Below, in pieces: positions 24,121-32,535 of a stretch of 45,679 bases of DNA; the first letter of the stretch is position 1, and each line of letters opens with the position of its first letter. Source of the DNA: JAJRAG01 sp050010535 (lineage in GTDB: Archaea; Thermoplasmatota; Thermoplasmata; Methanomassiliicoccales; JACIVX01); assembly GCA_050010535.1 (NCBI GenBank), contig JBEKKT010000013.1:1-45679 (forward strand), given 5' to 3'. Made by a program: the position numbers and the translations under genes. Under the pieces are notes generated by a model, which made no database searches, was not told where the DNA came from, and saw only the letters and a program-made list of their open reading frames with translations.

Positions 24121-27100
24121 ACCACCCCCTTCTCATCCTCGATTTCGGATATCGATTCAGGATGCGCTCTTAGTGGATTCGGTCCGAGTCTCTTGAGATC
24201 CTCGGCGAAGGTCTTCATGATGTCAGCAAACCGCCTTCCCTCGGCGGCCGACACCCACTCCACTCTGACCCTCTCCGACTCGAAACCGTAGTCCTTGATC
24301 ATCTCGGTCAGGTTGTCGATCTTGACCTTCATCAGTTGGTTTCCGATGACGTAGTGGCAATCTCCTGGGTGGCAGCCACCGATGAGAACCCCGTCGGCAC
24401 CCTTAAGTAAGGCGTAGAGAACGTGGAATGGGTCGACCCTGCCCGTACACATCACTCTTATCGGCATGATCTCCGGAGGGTACTGGTACCTGCTCACCCC
24501 AGCGTTGTCAGCCCCGGCATATGCGCACCAGTTGCACAGGAAAGCGATGCCCCTCGTCTCACTGTTCGGCACGTCGGCAAGAGCCTCGTCGATCTGTGCG
24601 GTGATTTGGTTGCTTGTGAAGTTGAATATCGATACCGCGCGGCACGGACAGGCTGTGGAACACGCTCCACATCCTTTGCACAGTAGCTGGTTGACCTCGG
24701 CTAGCAGTCTACCCTCCGAGATGCCCATTCCCATCGCACCGTACGGACATGCCTCTATGCATCTAGCGCATCCCGTGCACAGGGTCTGGTCGACCGCCGC
24801 CACGATGGGCTCACAGATTATCCTGCCCTTCATGAGGGGCACAAGCGCCCTCGAGCCCGCGGCGAAGCCCTGCTTAATCGAATCAGCGATGCCTTTCGGA
24901 CTCTGCGCGGTCCCGGCCACGAACACGCCATCCACCGAGAAATCCACCGGTCTGAGTTTCGGATGTGCTTCCATGAAGAAACCGTCCTCGGACAGGGGAA
25001 CTTTGAGCATCTCGGAAAGGGTCTTGTTGTCTTCATTGGGCACAAGCGGCGTCGCCAGAACGACCAAATTGATCCGTATTAGCAGATCGTCGTCGCTCGT
25101 GAGATCATGGACCTTCACGCTCAGACCTCCCAAGGTGTCCACTTTCGGGAGATCCTCTTCGCTGTAGCGGACGAACTTCACTCCGAGCTCTGCCGCAGTC
25201 ATGTAGTGTTTCTCCAAAGTCCCTGGGGTGCGCACGTCTCTGTACAGAACATAGACATTCGACGATGGATTCCTCTCCTTTAGATTTATTACGTCCCTGA
25301 TCGCGATCTCGCAACAGATCTGAGAGCAGTAAGTCCTGCCCTCCTTCTCTCTTGATCCAGCGCAGAGGATCTCGACGACATCGATCTTGTTCGCCTTGTC
25401 GCCTTCGAGCATTCTTTCGAACTCCGCCTGGGTAACGACGCTTTTCTCCGACCCGTAGCCGTAAAGGCCCGTTGGGGAAAGATCTTGAGCGCCGGTTGCG
25501 ACGACGATCGTAGCGACATCCACTATCCTGTCCCCGAACGATGAGCCGAACTCCATGCCCTTCCTGCCAAGCTTGACGACGAACCTTCCGATGGAGCCGC
25601 TCACTCCCGTCGCCATCGTTGAAGTGAGCACCTCAATGTTTTCCTTTGAGCGGACCGCGTCCTCCAAGTGTTTCGCGAGTTTCTCCGGCTCGTATCCGTC
25701 TAGGTCCTTCAATCGTCTGCCCTTGAGAGCGCCCCCGAGCTCGTTTGATTTCTCTACAAGATACACTCTGAAACCCTTCGATGCGATTGATAAGGCCGCT
25801 GACATCCCGGCTATTCCTCCGCCGAGGACCATCGCACTGGGCGTCACTGCGCCCAGTATCTGGTCCCTCGGCTTCGCAAATCTCACGTTCGCTGCCCCCA
25901 TTCTTACAAACGTCCTTGCCTTATCCGTCGCCTTGTCCGGCTCGTGCTGGTGGACCCAGCTGTCAAGCTCTCTAATGCTGACGAATCCCACCAGGTTCGG
26001 GTTCATACCGGCCCCTTTGCAGGTATCTTGGAAAAGCTTGAGGTGGCTCCTCGGGCTGCAGGCCGCGATCAGCACCCGGTTCAGCTTCTCGTCCCTTATC
26101 TGCTGTTGGATAAGTCTTTGGTTGTCCTGTGAGCAGGCGTACATGCACTTCTGGGCGTGAGCGACGTTCGGAAGCGTGGTCGCGTAGTCCGCCACCGCGT
26201 CGACATCTACGGTGGTGCCGATGTTCATACCACAACTGCAGATGTACACGCCAACCCTTGGTGGTTCGGTCTCAGAGAGAGCCATCTCCTGGGGCGTCGT
26301 GTCCTCGTCAGAGCATGACGTCAGCCCGCTCCTTTCGGTGGCCATCGCCGAGGCGGCAATCGCTTCGGTCACCGTATTCGAAATGTCGTCTGGTCCCCTG
26401 GTGCATCCGCAGGCGAATACGCCCTCGGCCGTCGTGGAAACCGGACCGCCGTTTCCGCCCTTAACGAAACCGTTTTCGTTAAGTTCGATGTCAAGCATCC
26501 GGGCGAGCTCTTCCGTCCCCTCGCTTGGAATGATGGGAAGACAAAGCACGAGCAGGTCAATGATTTCGGTCATGACATTATCGGTCTGCCTATCATGGTG
26601 CTTCACTCGCAGACACTCATCTTCATCCTCCTCGATGTCCCCCGGCAGACCGCAGATGTATTGGATTCCCAATTCCTCGGAACTTCTGCGGATGAACTCC
26701 TCGTGACCCTTGTTGATCGTCCTGAGATCATTGTAGAACATAAGCACGTCCGATTCTGGCAAGTGCTCTTTTGTCAGGACTCCTTCCTTAGTCGCGTACA
26801 TGCAGCAGACCTTCGAGCAGTACCCCTTGCACAACTGGGATCTCGACCCAGCGCACAAAACGAAGCCAACCCTCGATGGAGGCTTCCCATCCGAAGGTCT
26901 CAGCACCTGCCCCTTCGTAGGACCGGAGGCGCTCAGCATCCTCTCGTACTGCATCGAATTGATCACGTTCCTGTAGACTTCGTATCCGAATCTTCTCAAG
27001 TAATCCGACCTGTAAACGTCGAATCCCGTTGCGACGATGATGGAGCCGACTTCTATCTCGATCCGTTCTTCCTCATCCTCGTAGTTAATCGCACCTGCAG

Positions 27101-27710
27101 GACACTTCTTCTTGCAGACGCCGCACTTGTTTTCAGTCAGCTTCAGGCAGTGAACGGCGTCGATCGTTGCGACCCTTGGCACCGCCTGAGGGAATGTGAT
27201 GTATATCGCCGCCCTCTCGCCCAGTCCTTCGTTGAAATCCTCAGTGACGTGCTTGGTTGGACAGCTCTCGATGCAGACACCGCAACCAGTGCACTTTTCC
27301 TCGTTGACGTATCTCGGTTTCCTGACTACCGTGACGCCGAACGTTCCGTCTTGGCGACGTTCGACCCCAGTGATTTCTGAGAACGTGAGCAGATGGATCC
27401 TCGGATGCCTGGAAGCCTCGACCATCTTTGGGGCGAGTATGCATATCGCGCAGTCCAGCGTAGGGAATGTCTTGTCCAGCTGCGCCATCCTGCCACCGAT
27501 CGACGGGCTGCGTTCGACAAGAAAAACATCATGACCTTGATCGGCGAGGTCCAATGCAGAAGAGATTCCGGCGATACCGCCGCCAATCACCAACACGTTC
27601 CTGAGTGCGTCAGTCATGTTACTTCCGCCCACGGAGGCATCCATTGATTGATGCCTACTGACTTCGGATTCGAAAGAGGAGTATAATACCTTTTCGGATT
27701 GGCCAGACAT
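24117..27710 (-). CDS. hdrA: HdrA-HdrA-MvhD fusion flavoprotein (QmoA/QmoB-like)
   Basis: Very large Fe-S flavoprotein of up to 1,197 residues. Module 1 has the FAD motif VIGGGIAGISSALDLA near residue 40, the HdrA hallmark LDKTFPTLDCAICIL, and ferredoxin motifs CTGCGVCIESCP and CGVCKKKCP. Module 2 begins near residue 485 with the HdrA N-terminal domain (VYICSCGMNIG), then a second FAD motif near 626 (VLGGGIAGMSAAL), and two [4Fe-4S] motifs near 976-1010 (CTGCARCIEACP, CKGCGACSTACP). An MvhD domain ends the protein (CNWCAYAG near 1055; GGCHPGDCHY near 1110). HdrA is the flavin-bifurcating subunit of heterodisulfide reductase, and MvhD carries electrons to it. No HdrB or HdrC is encoded nearby. 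The start could be 27710, 27644 or 27617: TATA-like elements exist both upstream (27741-27748) and inside (27683-27691) the longest frame. Confidence 0.93.
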   Translation of the reverse strand: MSGQSEKVLYSSFESEVSRHQSMDASVGGSNMTDALRNVLVIGGGIAGISSALDLADQGHDVFLVERSPSIGGRMAQLDKTFPTLDCAICILAPKMVEASRHPRIHLLTFSEITGVERRQDGTFGVTVVRKPRYVNEEKCTGCGVCIESCPTKHVTEDFNEGLGERAAIYITFPQAVPRVATIDAVHCLKLTENKCGVCKKKCPAGAINYEDEEERIEIEVGSIIVATGFDVYRSDYLRRFGYEVYRNVINSMQYERMLSASGPTKGQVLRPSDGKPPSRVGFVLCAGSRSQLCKGYCSKVCCMYATKEGVLTKEHLPESDVLMFYNDLRTINKGHEEFIRRSSEELGIQYICGLPGDIEEDEDECLRVKHHDRQTDNVMTEIIDLLVLCLPIIPSEGTEELARMLDIELNENGFVKGGNGGPVSTTAEGVFACGCTRGPDDISNTVTEAIAASAMATERSGLTSCSDEDTTPQEMALSETEPPRVGVYICSCGMNIGTTVDVDAVADYATTLPNVAHAQKCMYACSQDNQRLIQQQIRDEKLNRVLIAACSPRSHLKLFQDTCKGAGMNPNLVGFVSIRELDSWVHQHEPDKATDKARTFVRMGAANVRFAKPRDQILGAVTPSAMVLGGGIAGMSAALSIASKGFRVYLVEKSNELGGALKGRRLKDLDGYEPEKLAKHLEDAVRSKENIEVLTSTMATGVSGSIGRFVVKLGRKGMEFGSSFGDRIVDVATIVVATGAQDLSPTGLYGYGSEKSVVTQAEFERMLEGDKANKIDVVEILCAGSREKEGRTYCSQICCEIAIRDVINLKERNPSSNVYVLYRDVRTPGTLEKHYMTAAELGVKFVRYSEEDLPKVDTLGGLSVKVHDLTSDDDLLIRINLVVLATPLVPNEDNKTLSEMLKVPLSEDGFFMEAHPKLRPVDFSVDGVFVAGTAQSPKGIADSIKQGFAAGSRALVPLMKGRIICEPIVAAVDQTLCTGCARCIEACPYGAMGMGISEGRLLAEVNQLLCKGCGACSTACPCRAVSIFNFTSNQITAQIDEALADVPNSETRGIAFLCNWCAYAGADNAGVSRYQYPPEIMPIRVMCTGRVDPFHVLYALLKGADGVLIGGCHPGDCHYVIGNQLMKVKIDNLTEMIKDYGFESERVRVEWVSAAEGRRFADIMKTFAEDLKRLGPNPLRAHPESISEIEDEKGVV

Positions 27711-27849
27711 TCTCTATCACGCTGAAATCAGATAAGCAAAGTATATGAGATAGATTCATTTAAGCGACGGAATCGCGGGACAACTCTCGCGACGACATTA
27801 GGATACTCTCACGGAAGCGAGGGGGAATGGTGTGATTTAGGAAAGGGAG

Positions 27850-28260
27850 CTAGGGCAGCGCTTTCAAGAGCTTGACGCACGCCTCGACTGCTTCTCTGGC
27901 CTTCTCGATTCTATCCTCTGCCTGCAGCCTCGTCATTCCCGGTCCAGTGATGCCGAGCGTCACTGGTTTGTCGTATTCGAGTGCCAGGTCGGTGATCTTC
28001 CTTGCCGCATGCTGGATGACGATGTCATCGTGCTCGGTCTCTCCCTCGATGACCGCGCCAAGCGTCACTACGCCGTCGATCTGCCCATCTTTTAGCATCT
28101 GTTTTATCGCGATAGGCATGTCGAACACCCCTGGCACCGTCACGATCTTGGCGACGTTCACGTCAAGGAACTTCGCATGCTCTTTCGCTCTCTCCAACAT
28201 CATCGAAGTGATGTCGAAATTGTACTCAGACACTACTATCCCGATATTGTACTTCTTCAT
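27850..28260 (-). CDS. ribH: 6,7-dimethyl-8-ribityllumazine synthase
   Basis: Condenses the ribityl-pyrimidine intermediate with dihydroxybutanone phosphate to give the lumazine precursor of riboflavin. The 136-residue length fits archaeal RibH. The phosphate- and substrate-binding motif GAVIEGETEHDDIV includes the catalytic His, and the strands VTVPGVFDMPIAI and PVTLGITGPG are typical. It is the last gene of the riboflavin operon, 4 bases behind ribC. A 139-bp AT-richer gap separates it from the HdrA-MvhD operon, so read-through from the rib promoter is possible. Confidence 0.96.
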   Translation of the reverse strand: MKKYNIGIVVSEYNFDITSMMLERAKEHAKFLDVNVAKIVTVPGVFDMPIAIKQMLKDGQIDGVVTLGAVIEGETEHDDIVIQHAARKITDLALEYDKPVTLGITGPGMTRLQAEDRIEKAREAVEACVKLLKALP

Positions 28261-28264
28261 TCTC

Positions 28265-28732
28265 TCACTCCTTGATAGGCCCGGCGTCCTCGAATCCCTG
28301 TCTCAGTCCTTTGCCGGCATTCCTAGTCATTGTCTCCGGTTTGAATAGTAGGTTGTAGGCGTTCCGGGCATGTTCTCTCGATCTCCGGTCGGCCAACCAT
28401 GCGAGCGCATTCTCGTCCTTCGCCTCCTCCTCGTGGACGAAGACCTCGATGATGTGCCGGTTGGTCATCAGCTGTGCCTGAATTATTCCCTGCGAGGCCT
28501 CATGCGCGCAGGTCTTGTCGATGGCCGAGGCACCGGGCATTCCCAGGGCGATGACGATGTCGCAACCGCTCTCCTCGATCAGCTTCTTGCACGCCACTGG
28601 AATATCCTTCACCCCCGGCACCGTGTACCTTATGATCTTGAATCCTGTTCCACTCTTCTTGAGCTCGTTGATCGTGCTGCCGCCCATGTCGTATCTAGCA
28701 AAGGTCGTATCCGCGATCCCGATGACTTTCAT
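28265..28732 (-). CDS. ribC: Riboflavin synthase, archaeal type
   Basis: Dismutates two lumazine molecules to riboflavin. This is the archaeal enzyme, unrelated to the bacterial RibE alpha subunit and related instead to lumazine synthase. The 155-residue length fits. Visible features are the start MKVIGIADTTFARYDMG, VPGVKDIPVACKKLIEE, ALGMPGASAIDKTCAHEAS and the C-terminal basic region with REHARNAYNLLF. It lies between ribL (2-base gap) and ribH (4-base gap). Its presence is a strong sign of an archaeal genome. Confidence 0.96.
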   Translation of the reverse strand: MKVIGIADTTFARYDMGGSTINELKKSGTGFKIIRYTVPGVKDIPVACKKLIEESGCDIVIALGMPGASAIDKTCAHEASQGIIQAQLMTNRHIIEVFVHEEEAKDENALAWLADRRSREHARNAYNLLFKPETMTRNAGKGLRQGFEDAGPIKE

Positions 28733-28734
28733 TT

Positions 28735-29184
28735 CTAACCCTCAGCCTCGTCGATTTTCTTCTTGAACGAATACCAGTCAACGATCTTCTGGATGATTTT
28801 CCTAGTACCATTCAGGTCGTCTTCATATTTCGAAAGGCGGATTACCTTGGCAGATATTTTCCTTTTCCTGAGTTCGTTCTCCAGGTCCTCCTCGCGGAAC
28901 TCCTGGTCGTAGCCAAGGGCAATGATGTCTGGCCTTATCTCCCGGACAATGGCGAAAACGTCCCCCTCTCTTCCCAGATGCGCTCTGTCGACAGGTTTGA
29001 GCGCTCCGATAAGCTCGAGTCTCATGGATTCCGGCGTTACGGGCTCGTGCTTCCTCTTCCTCACCGTCGAATCGGTGGCGACTACAACCACCAATTCATC
29101 TCCCAGCTTCTTTGCCTCGTTAAGGTAGTGAAGGTGACCAGCGTGCAGAATGTCGAACACACCAGTTGCCAACACCCTCGTCAT
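28735..29184 (-). CDS. ribL: FAD synthetase, RibL-type nucleotidyltransferase
   Basis: Adenylyltransferase of the cytidylyltransferase-like superfamily that converts FMN to FAD in archaea. The nucleotide-binding HxGH motif is in GVFDILHAGHLHYL, and the KRKHEP and later RKIIQKIVDWY regions match the family. The start at 29184 (149 residues) is preferred over the Met three codons upstream because it overlaps the ribB stop as ATGA, indicating translational coupling. The operon context with ribB, ribC and ribH supports FAD synthetase over a glycerol-3-phosphate cytidylyltransferase. Confidence 0.93.
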   Translation of the reverse strand: MTRVLATGVFDILHAGHLHYLNEAKKLGDELVVVVATDSTVRKRKHEPVTPESMRLELIGALKPVDRAHLGREGDVFAIVREIRPDIIALGYDQEFREEDLENELRKRKISAKVIRLSKYEDDLNGTRKIIQKIVDWYSFKKKIDEAEG

Positions 29185-29888
29185 CGAGACCACTCACCGT
29201 CTCTCCAAGCCCTGACGACCTCGCTCCCTTCCAAGTAGCAGAGATCGTGTCGTCTCGCGTACTCCTGGGCTTTCTCCTTCGAGAGGGAGTTACCGTCATC
29301 TCCCATCATCTCGCAGATCGTCGCACTAGGCGTCACGCCCGCCATGACCATCAACGCCGTTGTGAGTTCGGTGTGGCCAGTCCTTGAAGAGAGCAGGTCC
29401 TTTCTCGCGTTCAAGAGGCAAACGTGTCCGGGGGCTCGGAACTGCCGGCCGAACTCGTCCTTCGCCCACCCGTTATCCTGGCCGAGGGAGACCTTCGCAA
29501 GCTTTGCGAACTCGGTTATCGTCAATGCCCGGTCGTTGTCCGTGATTCCTGTGAAGGTCTTTCTGTGATTTATAGTGATTGAGAATGCTGACTTGGCGTC
29601 ATAGGGTATGTCGTTAGGAATCAGCTTCGAGAGCACTGGATAGCTGGCGGAGACATCGTTGAACACGTCGGCAAGGTAAGGCGTGCCGATTCGGTCGCGG
29701 ATGTCGTCGTGAATCGTGACGCATATGAGACCGCCTCCATCTTTTCTCATGGCCCTGACTATCCCAGGCGTGACCTTCTCGGACGCCACGACCATGTCGG
29801 TCTCTCTCTCCCTGTTATCGGAATCGAAGACAAGAACAATCTTGCCTTCACGCAGGTCGTTGAGTGCTCTCATGATATCGGGTCTCAT
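29181..29888 (-). CDS. ribB: 3,4-dihydroxy-2-butanone 4-phosphate synthase
   Basis: Makes the four-carbon precursor of riboflavin from ribulose 5-phosphate. It is 235 residues long, a stand-alone enzyme with no GTP cyclohydrolase II fusion, as usual in archaea. The acidic metal motif is FDSDNRERETDMV, slightly different from the more common D-x-E-D-R-E-x-E-x-D, with GGGLICVTI and RTGHTELT further on. It is the first gene of the operon, with a TATA box (CTAATATAG, minus strand, 29918-29926) about 34 bp upstream. That box is framed by two palindromes described separately, so the pathway is probably repressed as a unit. Confidence 0.95.
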   Translation of the reverse strand: MRPDIMRALNDLREGKIVLVFDSDNRERETDMVVASEKVTPGIVRAMRKDGGGLICVTIHDDIRDRIGTPYLADVFNDVSASYPVLSKLIPNDIPYDAKSAFSITINHRKTFTGITDNDRALTITEFAKLAKVSLGQDNGWAKDEFGRQFRAPGHVCLLNARKDLLSSRTGHTELTTALMVMAGVTPSATICEMMGDDGNSLSKEKAQEYARRHDLCYLEGSEVVRAWRDGEWSR

Positions 29889-29902
29889 CTCACTCGCTCA
29901 GC

Positions 29903-29955
29903 AGCCATCGTGGATGGCTATATTAGTCCTTATGTAACTACCATCGCAATGGTAG
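29903..29955 (-). promoter_or_regulatory. ribB promoter with two related palindromic operators
   Basis: Two perfect inverted repeats frame the ribB TATA box (29918-29926). The first, AGCCATC-GTG-GATGGCT, is at 29903-29919, between the TATA box and the expected start site. The second, CTACCAT-CGCA-ATGGTAG, is at 29938-29955, just upstream of the TATA box and its BRE region. Both share the core CCATCG...ATGG. The arrangement suggests a dimeric repressor. A riboflavin-kinase-type regulator (RbkR), which controls riboflavin genes in other archaea, is a reasonable candidate but is not encoded in this window. Confidence 0.65.
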
Positions 29956-30030
29956 CATCTCAAAGGCGAACGGAGGCACTAAGAAGAGGCATCCGATGCG
30001 ATCCCTCAGTGCTTCCCAGTCACTGCTGAT

Positions 30031-30040
30031 AATATTATAG
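30031..30040 (+). promoter_or_regulatory. TATA box for the PGI/PMI gene
   Basis: AATATTATAG is centred about 29 bp upstream of the ATG at 30064, fitting a leaderless mRNA. Confidence 0.55.
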
Positions 30041-30063
30041 TACCTCTGACCAATCACGCCAAC

Positions 30064-31101
30064 ATGCTTGAGCTTCTCGGTGATCTTGAACGTATCTCGA
30101 GAATAGACAAATCCGACATGCTGGGTATAATCTCCGGTTTCACTGACCAACTCAGGACCTCTCTGTCCATCGCACTCAGTCTGAGATTCGAAGGAAGCAA
30201 AGTGTGCATCTGCGGGATGGGCGGGTCGGCGATAGGAGGGGACATACTGTCCGAGTATCTCTGCGAGAGATCGGAAGTCCTGCTCTCGGTGGTTCGCGGA
30301 GGAAGACTTCCATCATGGGTCGACGAGGACACGCTCACAATTATCATGAGCTACTCCGGCAACACCCGGGAGGCCTTGGCACTTTTTGACAATGCCATAG
30401 ACCGCGGCTCGCCTCTCGTTGCGATAACGTCAGGAGGCGAGCTTCTCAAGAGGTGCAAGGAAGGCAAGTTCAAGATCGTCCTCGTCCCTTTCGGAATACA
30501 ACCCCGTGCTGCACTCGGTCATTTGCTTGGCTCTATTGCATCGTTGCTCGAGTCGGCAGGCGTCTCAACACCACGTTCGGACCTCAAATCAATGCTCCAT
30601 GATTTGGAATCGTTCAAGAACACTCTCGTTCCGGGAGTCCCTGCGGGGCGGAATGCCGCGAAGCGGATTGCCAAGAGGTTGCTCAGCAGAATGCCGATCA
30701 TCTACGCCCCGAAGCCTCTGAGGCCGGCCGCGACACGCTGGCAGACGCAGATCAATGAGAACGCTAAGATGATGGCAGCCAGCGGGGAGATACCAGAGAT
30801 GGATCACAACCAGATCGTCGGATGGATCGAAGACGGAAGGACGACGAAGTGTATTCCGGTCATCCTCAACAACGAATCGTGCGGAGAAATCATCGGCAGG
30901 ATCTTGGACGAGACGGTGAAGATGCTCAGGGATAGCGGTCTGGAACCGGAGGCCGTCGGCCTCCCGGGAAATGATAACCTGGGAGCAATGGTCCACGGCG
31001 TCATTTTGGGTGACTTCGTCAGTTTCTATCTCGCAATGCTCAAGGGCGTCGACCCTACGCCGGTTGCATCGATTCAGGAGTTGAAGCGGAGGATCGGCTG
31101 A
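30064..31101 (+). CDS. Bifunctional phosphoglucose/phosphomannose isomerase
   Basis: SIS-domain sugar isomerase of 345 residues that interconverts fructose-6-phosphate with glucose-6-phosphate and mannose-6-phosphate. The first SIS domain has CGMGGSAIGGDIL, the second sugar-phosphate loop is MSYSGNTREAL, and the catalytic Glu and His regions of the PGI/PMI family are seen in QINENAK and EMDHNQIVGW. This type is the usual hexose-phosphate isomerase in many archaea. The enolase at 36096-37376 shows that lower glycolysis or gluconeogenesis genes are also in the area, though not in the same operon. Confidence 0.95.
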   Translation: MLELLGDLERISRIDKSDMLGIISGFTDQLRTSLSIALSLRFEGSKVCICGMGGSAIGGDILSEYLCERSEVLLSVVRGGRLPSWVDEDTLTIIMSYSGNTREALALFDNAIDRGSPLVAITSGGELLKRCKEGKFKIVLVPFGIQPRAALGHLLGSIASLLESAGVSTPRSDLKSMLHDLESFKNTLVPGVPAGRNAAKRIAKRLLSRMPIIYAPKPLRPAATRWQTQINENAKMMAASGEIPEMDHNQIVGWIEDGRTTKCIPVILNNESCGEIIGRILDETVKMLRDSGLEPEAVGLPGNDNLGAMVHGVILGDFVSFYLAMLKGVDPTPVASIQELKRRIG

Positions 31102-31257
31102 GAATCGCTCCGGCTGCACATCAGATTCGGCTTCAGCATTTCGAAAGCAGCATGCATGATTCGAATTCTCGCAATCCAATCCTGTGAAGTCCCGATGCCC
31201 TGTCAGAGATTACCAATACGTTTTTTACGCAGTTCTATTATGTGGTGTCGTGACCCG

Positions 31258-32535
31258 ATGAAGGAAGACGTTCTCTGGATTAGAGAACAGGTGAAGGCAC
31301 ATAGCAGGTGGTTCGAGGAGTCGCTTCCTCTGATAGCCTCAGAGAACCTCATGAGTCCGCTCGCAAAGGAAATGATGGAGTCGGATTTCCACAACAGGTA
31401 CGCCGAAGGCATGCCGGGCAAACGCTTCTACCAGGGAAATGAGTTCGTGGACCGCGTCGAGATTCGCTGCATGGAACTCGCCCAGAGGCTCTTCAAGTGC
31501 ACTTTTTCCGACGTACGCCCGATTTCCGGGACCGTGGCGAACATGGTCGCGATATACGCACTCACCAACCCAGGGGATCTGATATCGACGTGCGCTCTTT
31601 CTAATGGCGCGCACATTTCCACAGCGACCTTTGGAGCCGTTGGTTTCAGGGGTGTCAATACCGTCAACTACCCTTGGGACTCCAAGAACATGAATATCGA
31701 TGTCGATGGTACGAGGAAGATTCTTCTCAGGGAGCGCCCGAAGGTTGCCCAATTCGGTCTCTCGGTCTTTCTCTTCCCGACGCCGATGAATGAGCTCCAG
31801 GATACATTTCAAGAGATCGGGTGCGATGTATGGTACGACGCAGCGCACGTTCTCGGGCTCATTGCAGGAGGGAAATTCCAGGACCCGCTGAGAGAGGGCA
31901 CTACAATCTTGACGGCCAGCACGCACAAGACATTCCCGGGTCCTAACCACGGAATTGTGTTAGCAGACAAGATATCCGAGGATATGGAGAAGAGGATACG
32001 GAGGGCCGTATTTCCAGGCGTGACGAGCAGTCACCATCTGCATGCCATGGCTGCCCTTGCGGTAACACTCGCCGAAGAGGAGATCTATGGCGAACGATAT
32101 GCCGACCAGACAATAAGGAACGCGAAGGCGCTCGGTCAAGCGTTGCATGAGCTTGGCCTGGAGGTACTTTGTCCGCACCTGGGCTTCACCGAATCGCACA
32201 CGATAGCGGTTGATGTCTCGAAGCATGGCGGAGGAGAGGAGGTCGCGAAGAACCTCGAGTTGGCGAACGTGATGTCCAACAAGAACCTCCTGCCCGGGGA
32301 TGAAAGCCCTGTTCGACCGAGCGGGATAAGGCTCGGCTCTCAGGAACTGACCAGGGTGGGCATGAGGGAGAGCGAGATGAAAGAGGTAGCCAGGCTCATA
32401 TCGAAGGTCGTCACCGACAAAGGCAGTATCAAGAAAGCGAAGTCTCAGGTTAAAGAGCTCAGGAAAGATTTCACGAAGGTTCGTTATTGTCTGGGCGAGG
32501 GCGAAGAGGCGTACGAGTACCGTGAATTCTTCTGA
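31258..32535 (+). CDS. glyA: Serine hydroxymethyltransferase
   Basis: PLP enzyme that interconverts serine and glycine, passing the one-carbon unit to a pterin (tetrahydrofolate or tetrahydromethanopterin). The protein is about 425 residues. Visible motifs are LIASENLMS, the YAEGMPGKRFYQGNEF region, the Asp in WYDAAHVLG and the PLP lysine in TASTHKTFPGPNHG. The last differs from the usual THKTLRGPRGG and may reflect the archaeal pterin. The start at 31258 is chosen because TATA-like elements (31221-31242) lie just upstream and the 34 residues before it in frame have no family similarity. The 3' end overlaps the convergent tRNA thiolase gene by 52 bases. Confidence 0.95.
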   Translation: MKEDVLWIREQVKAHSRWFEESLPLIASENLMSPLAKEMMESDFHNRYAEGMPGKRFYQGNEFVDRVEIRCMELAQRLFKCTFSDVRPISGTVANMVAIYALTNPGDLISTCALSNGAHISTATFGAVGFRGVNTVNYPWDSKNMNIDVDGTRKILLRERPKVAQFGLSVFLFPTPMNELQDTFQEIGCDVWYDAAHVLGLIAGGKFQDPLREGTTILTASTHKTFPGPNHGIVLADKISEDMEKRIRRAVFPGVTSSHHLHAMAALAVTLAEEEIYGERYADQTIRNAKALGQALHELGLEVLCPHLGFTESHTIAVDVSKHGGGEEVAKNLELANVMSNKNLLPGDESPVRPSGIRLGSQELTRVGMRESEMKEVARLISKVVTDKGSIKKAKSQVKELRKDFTKVRYCLGEGEEAYEYREFF

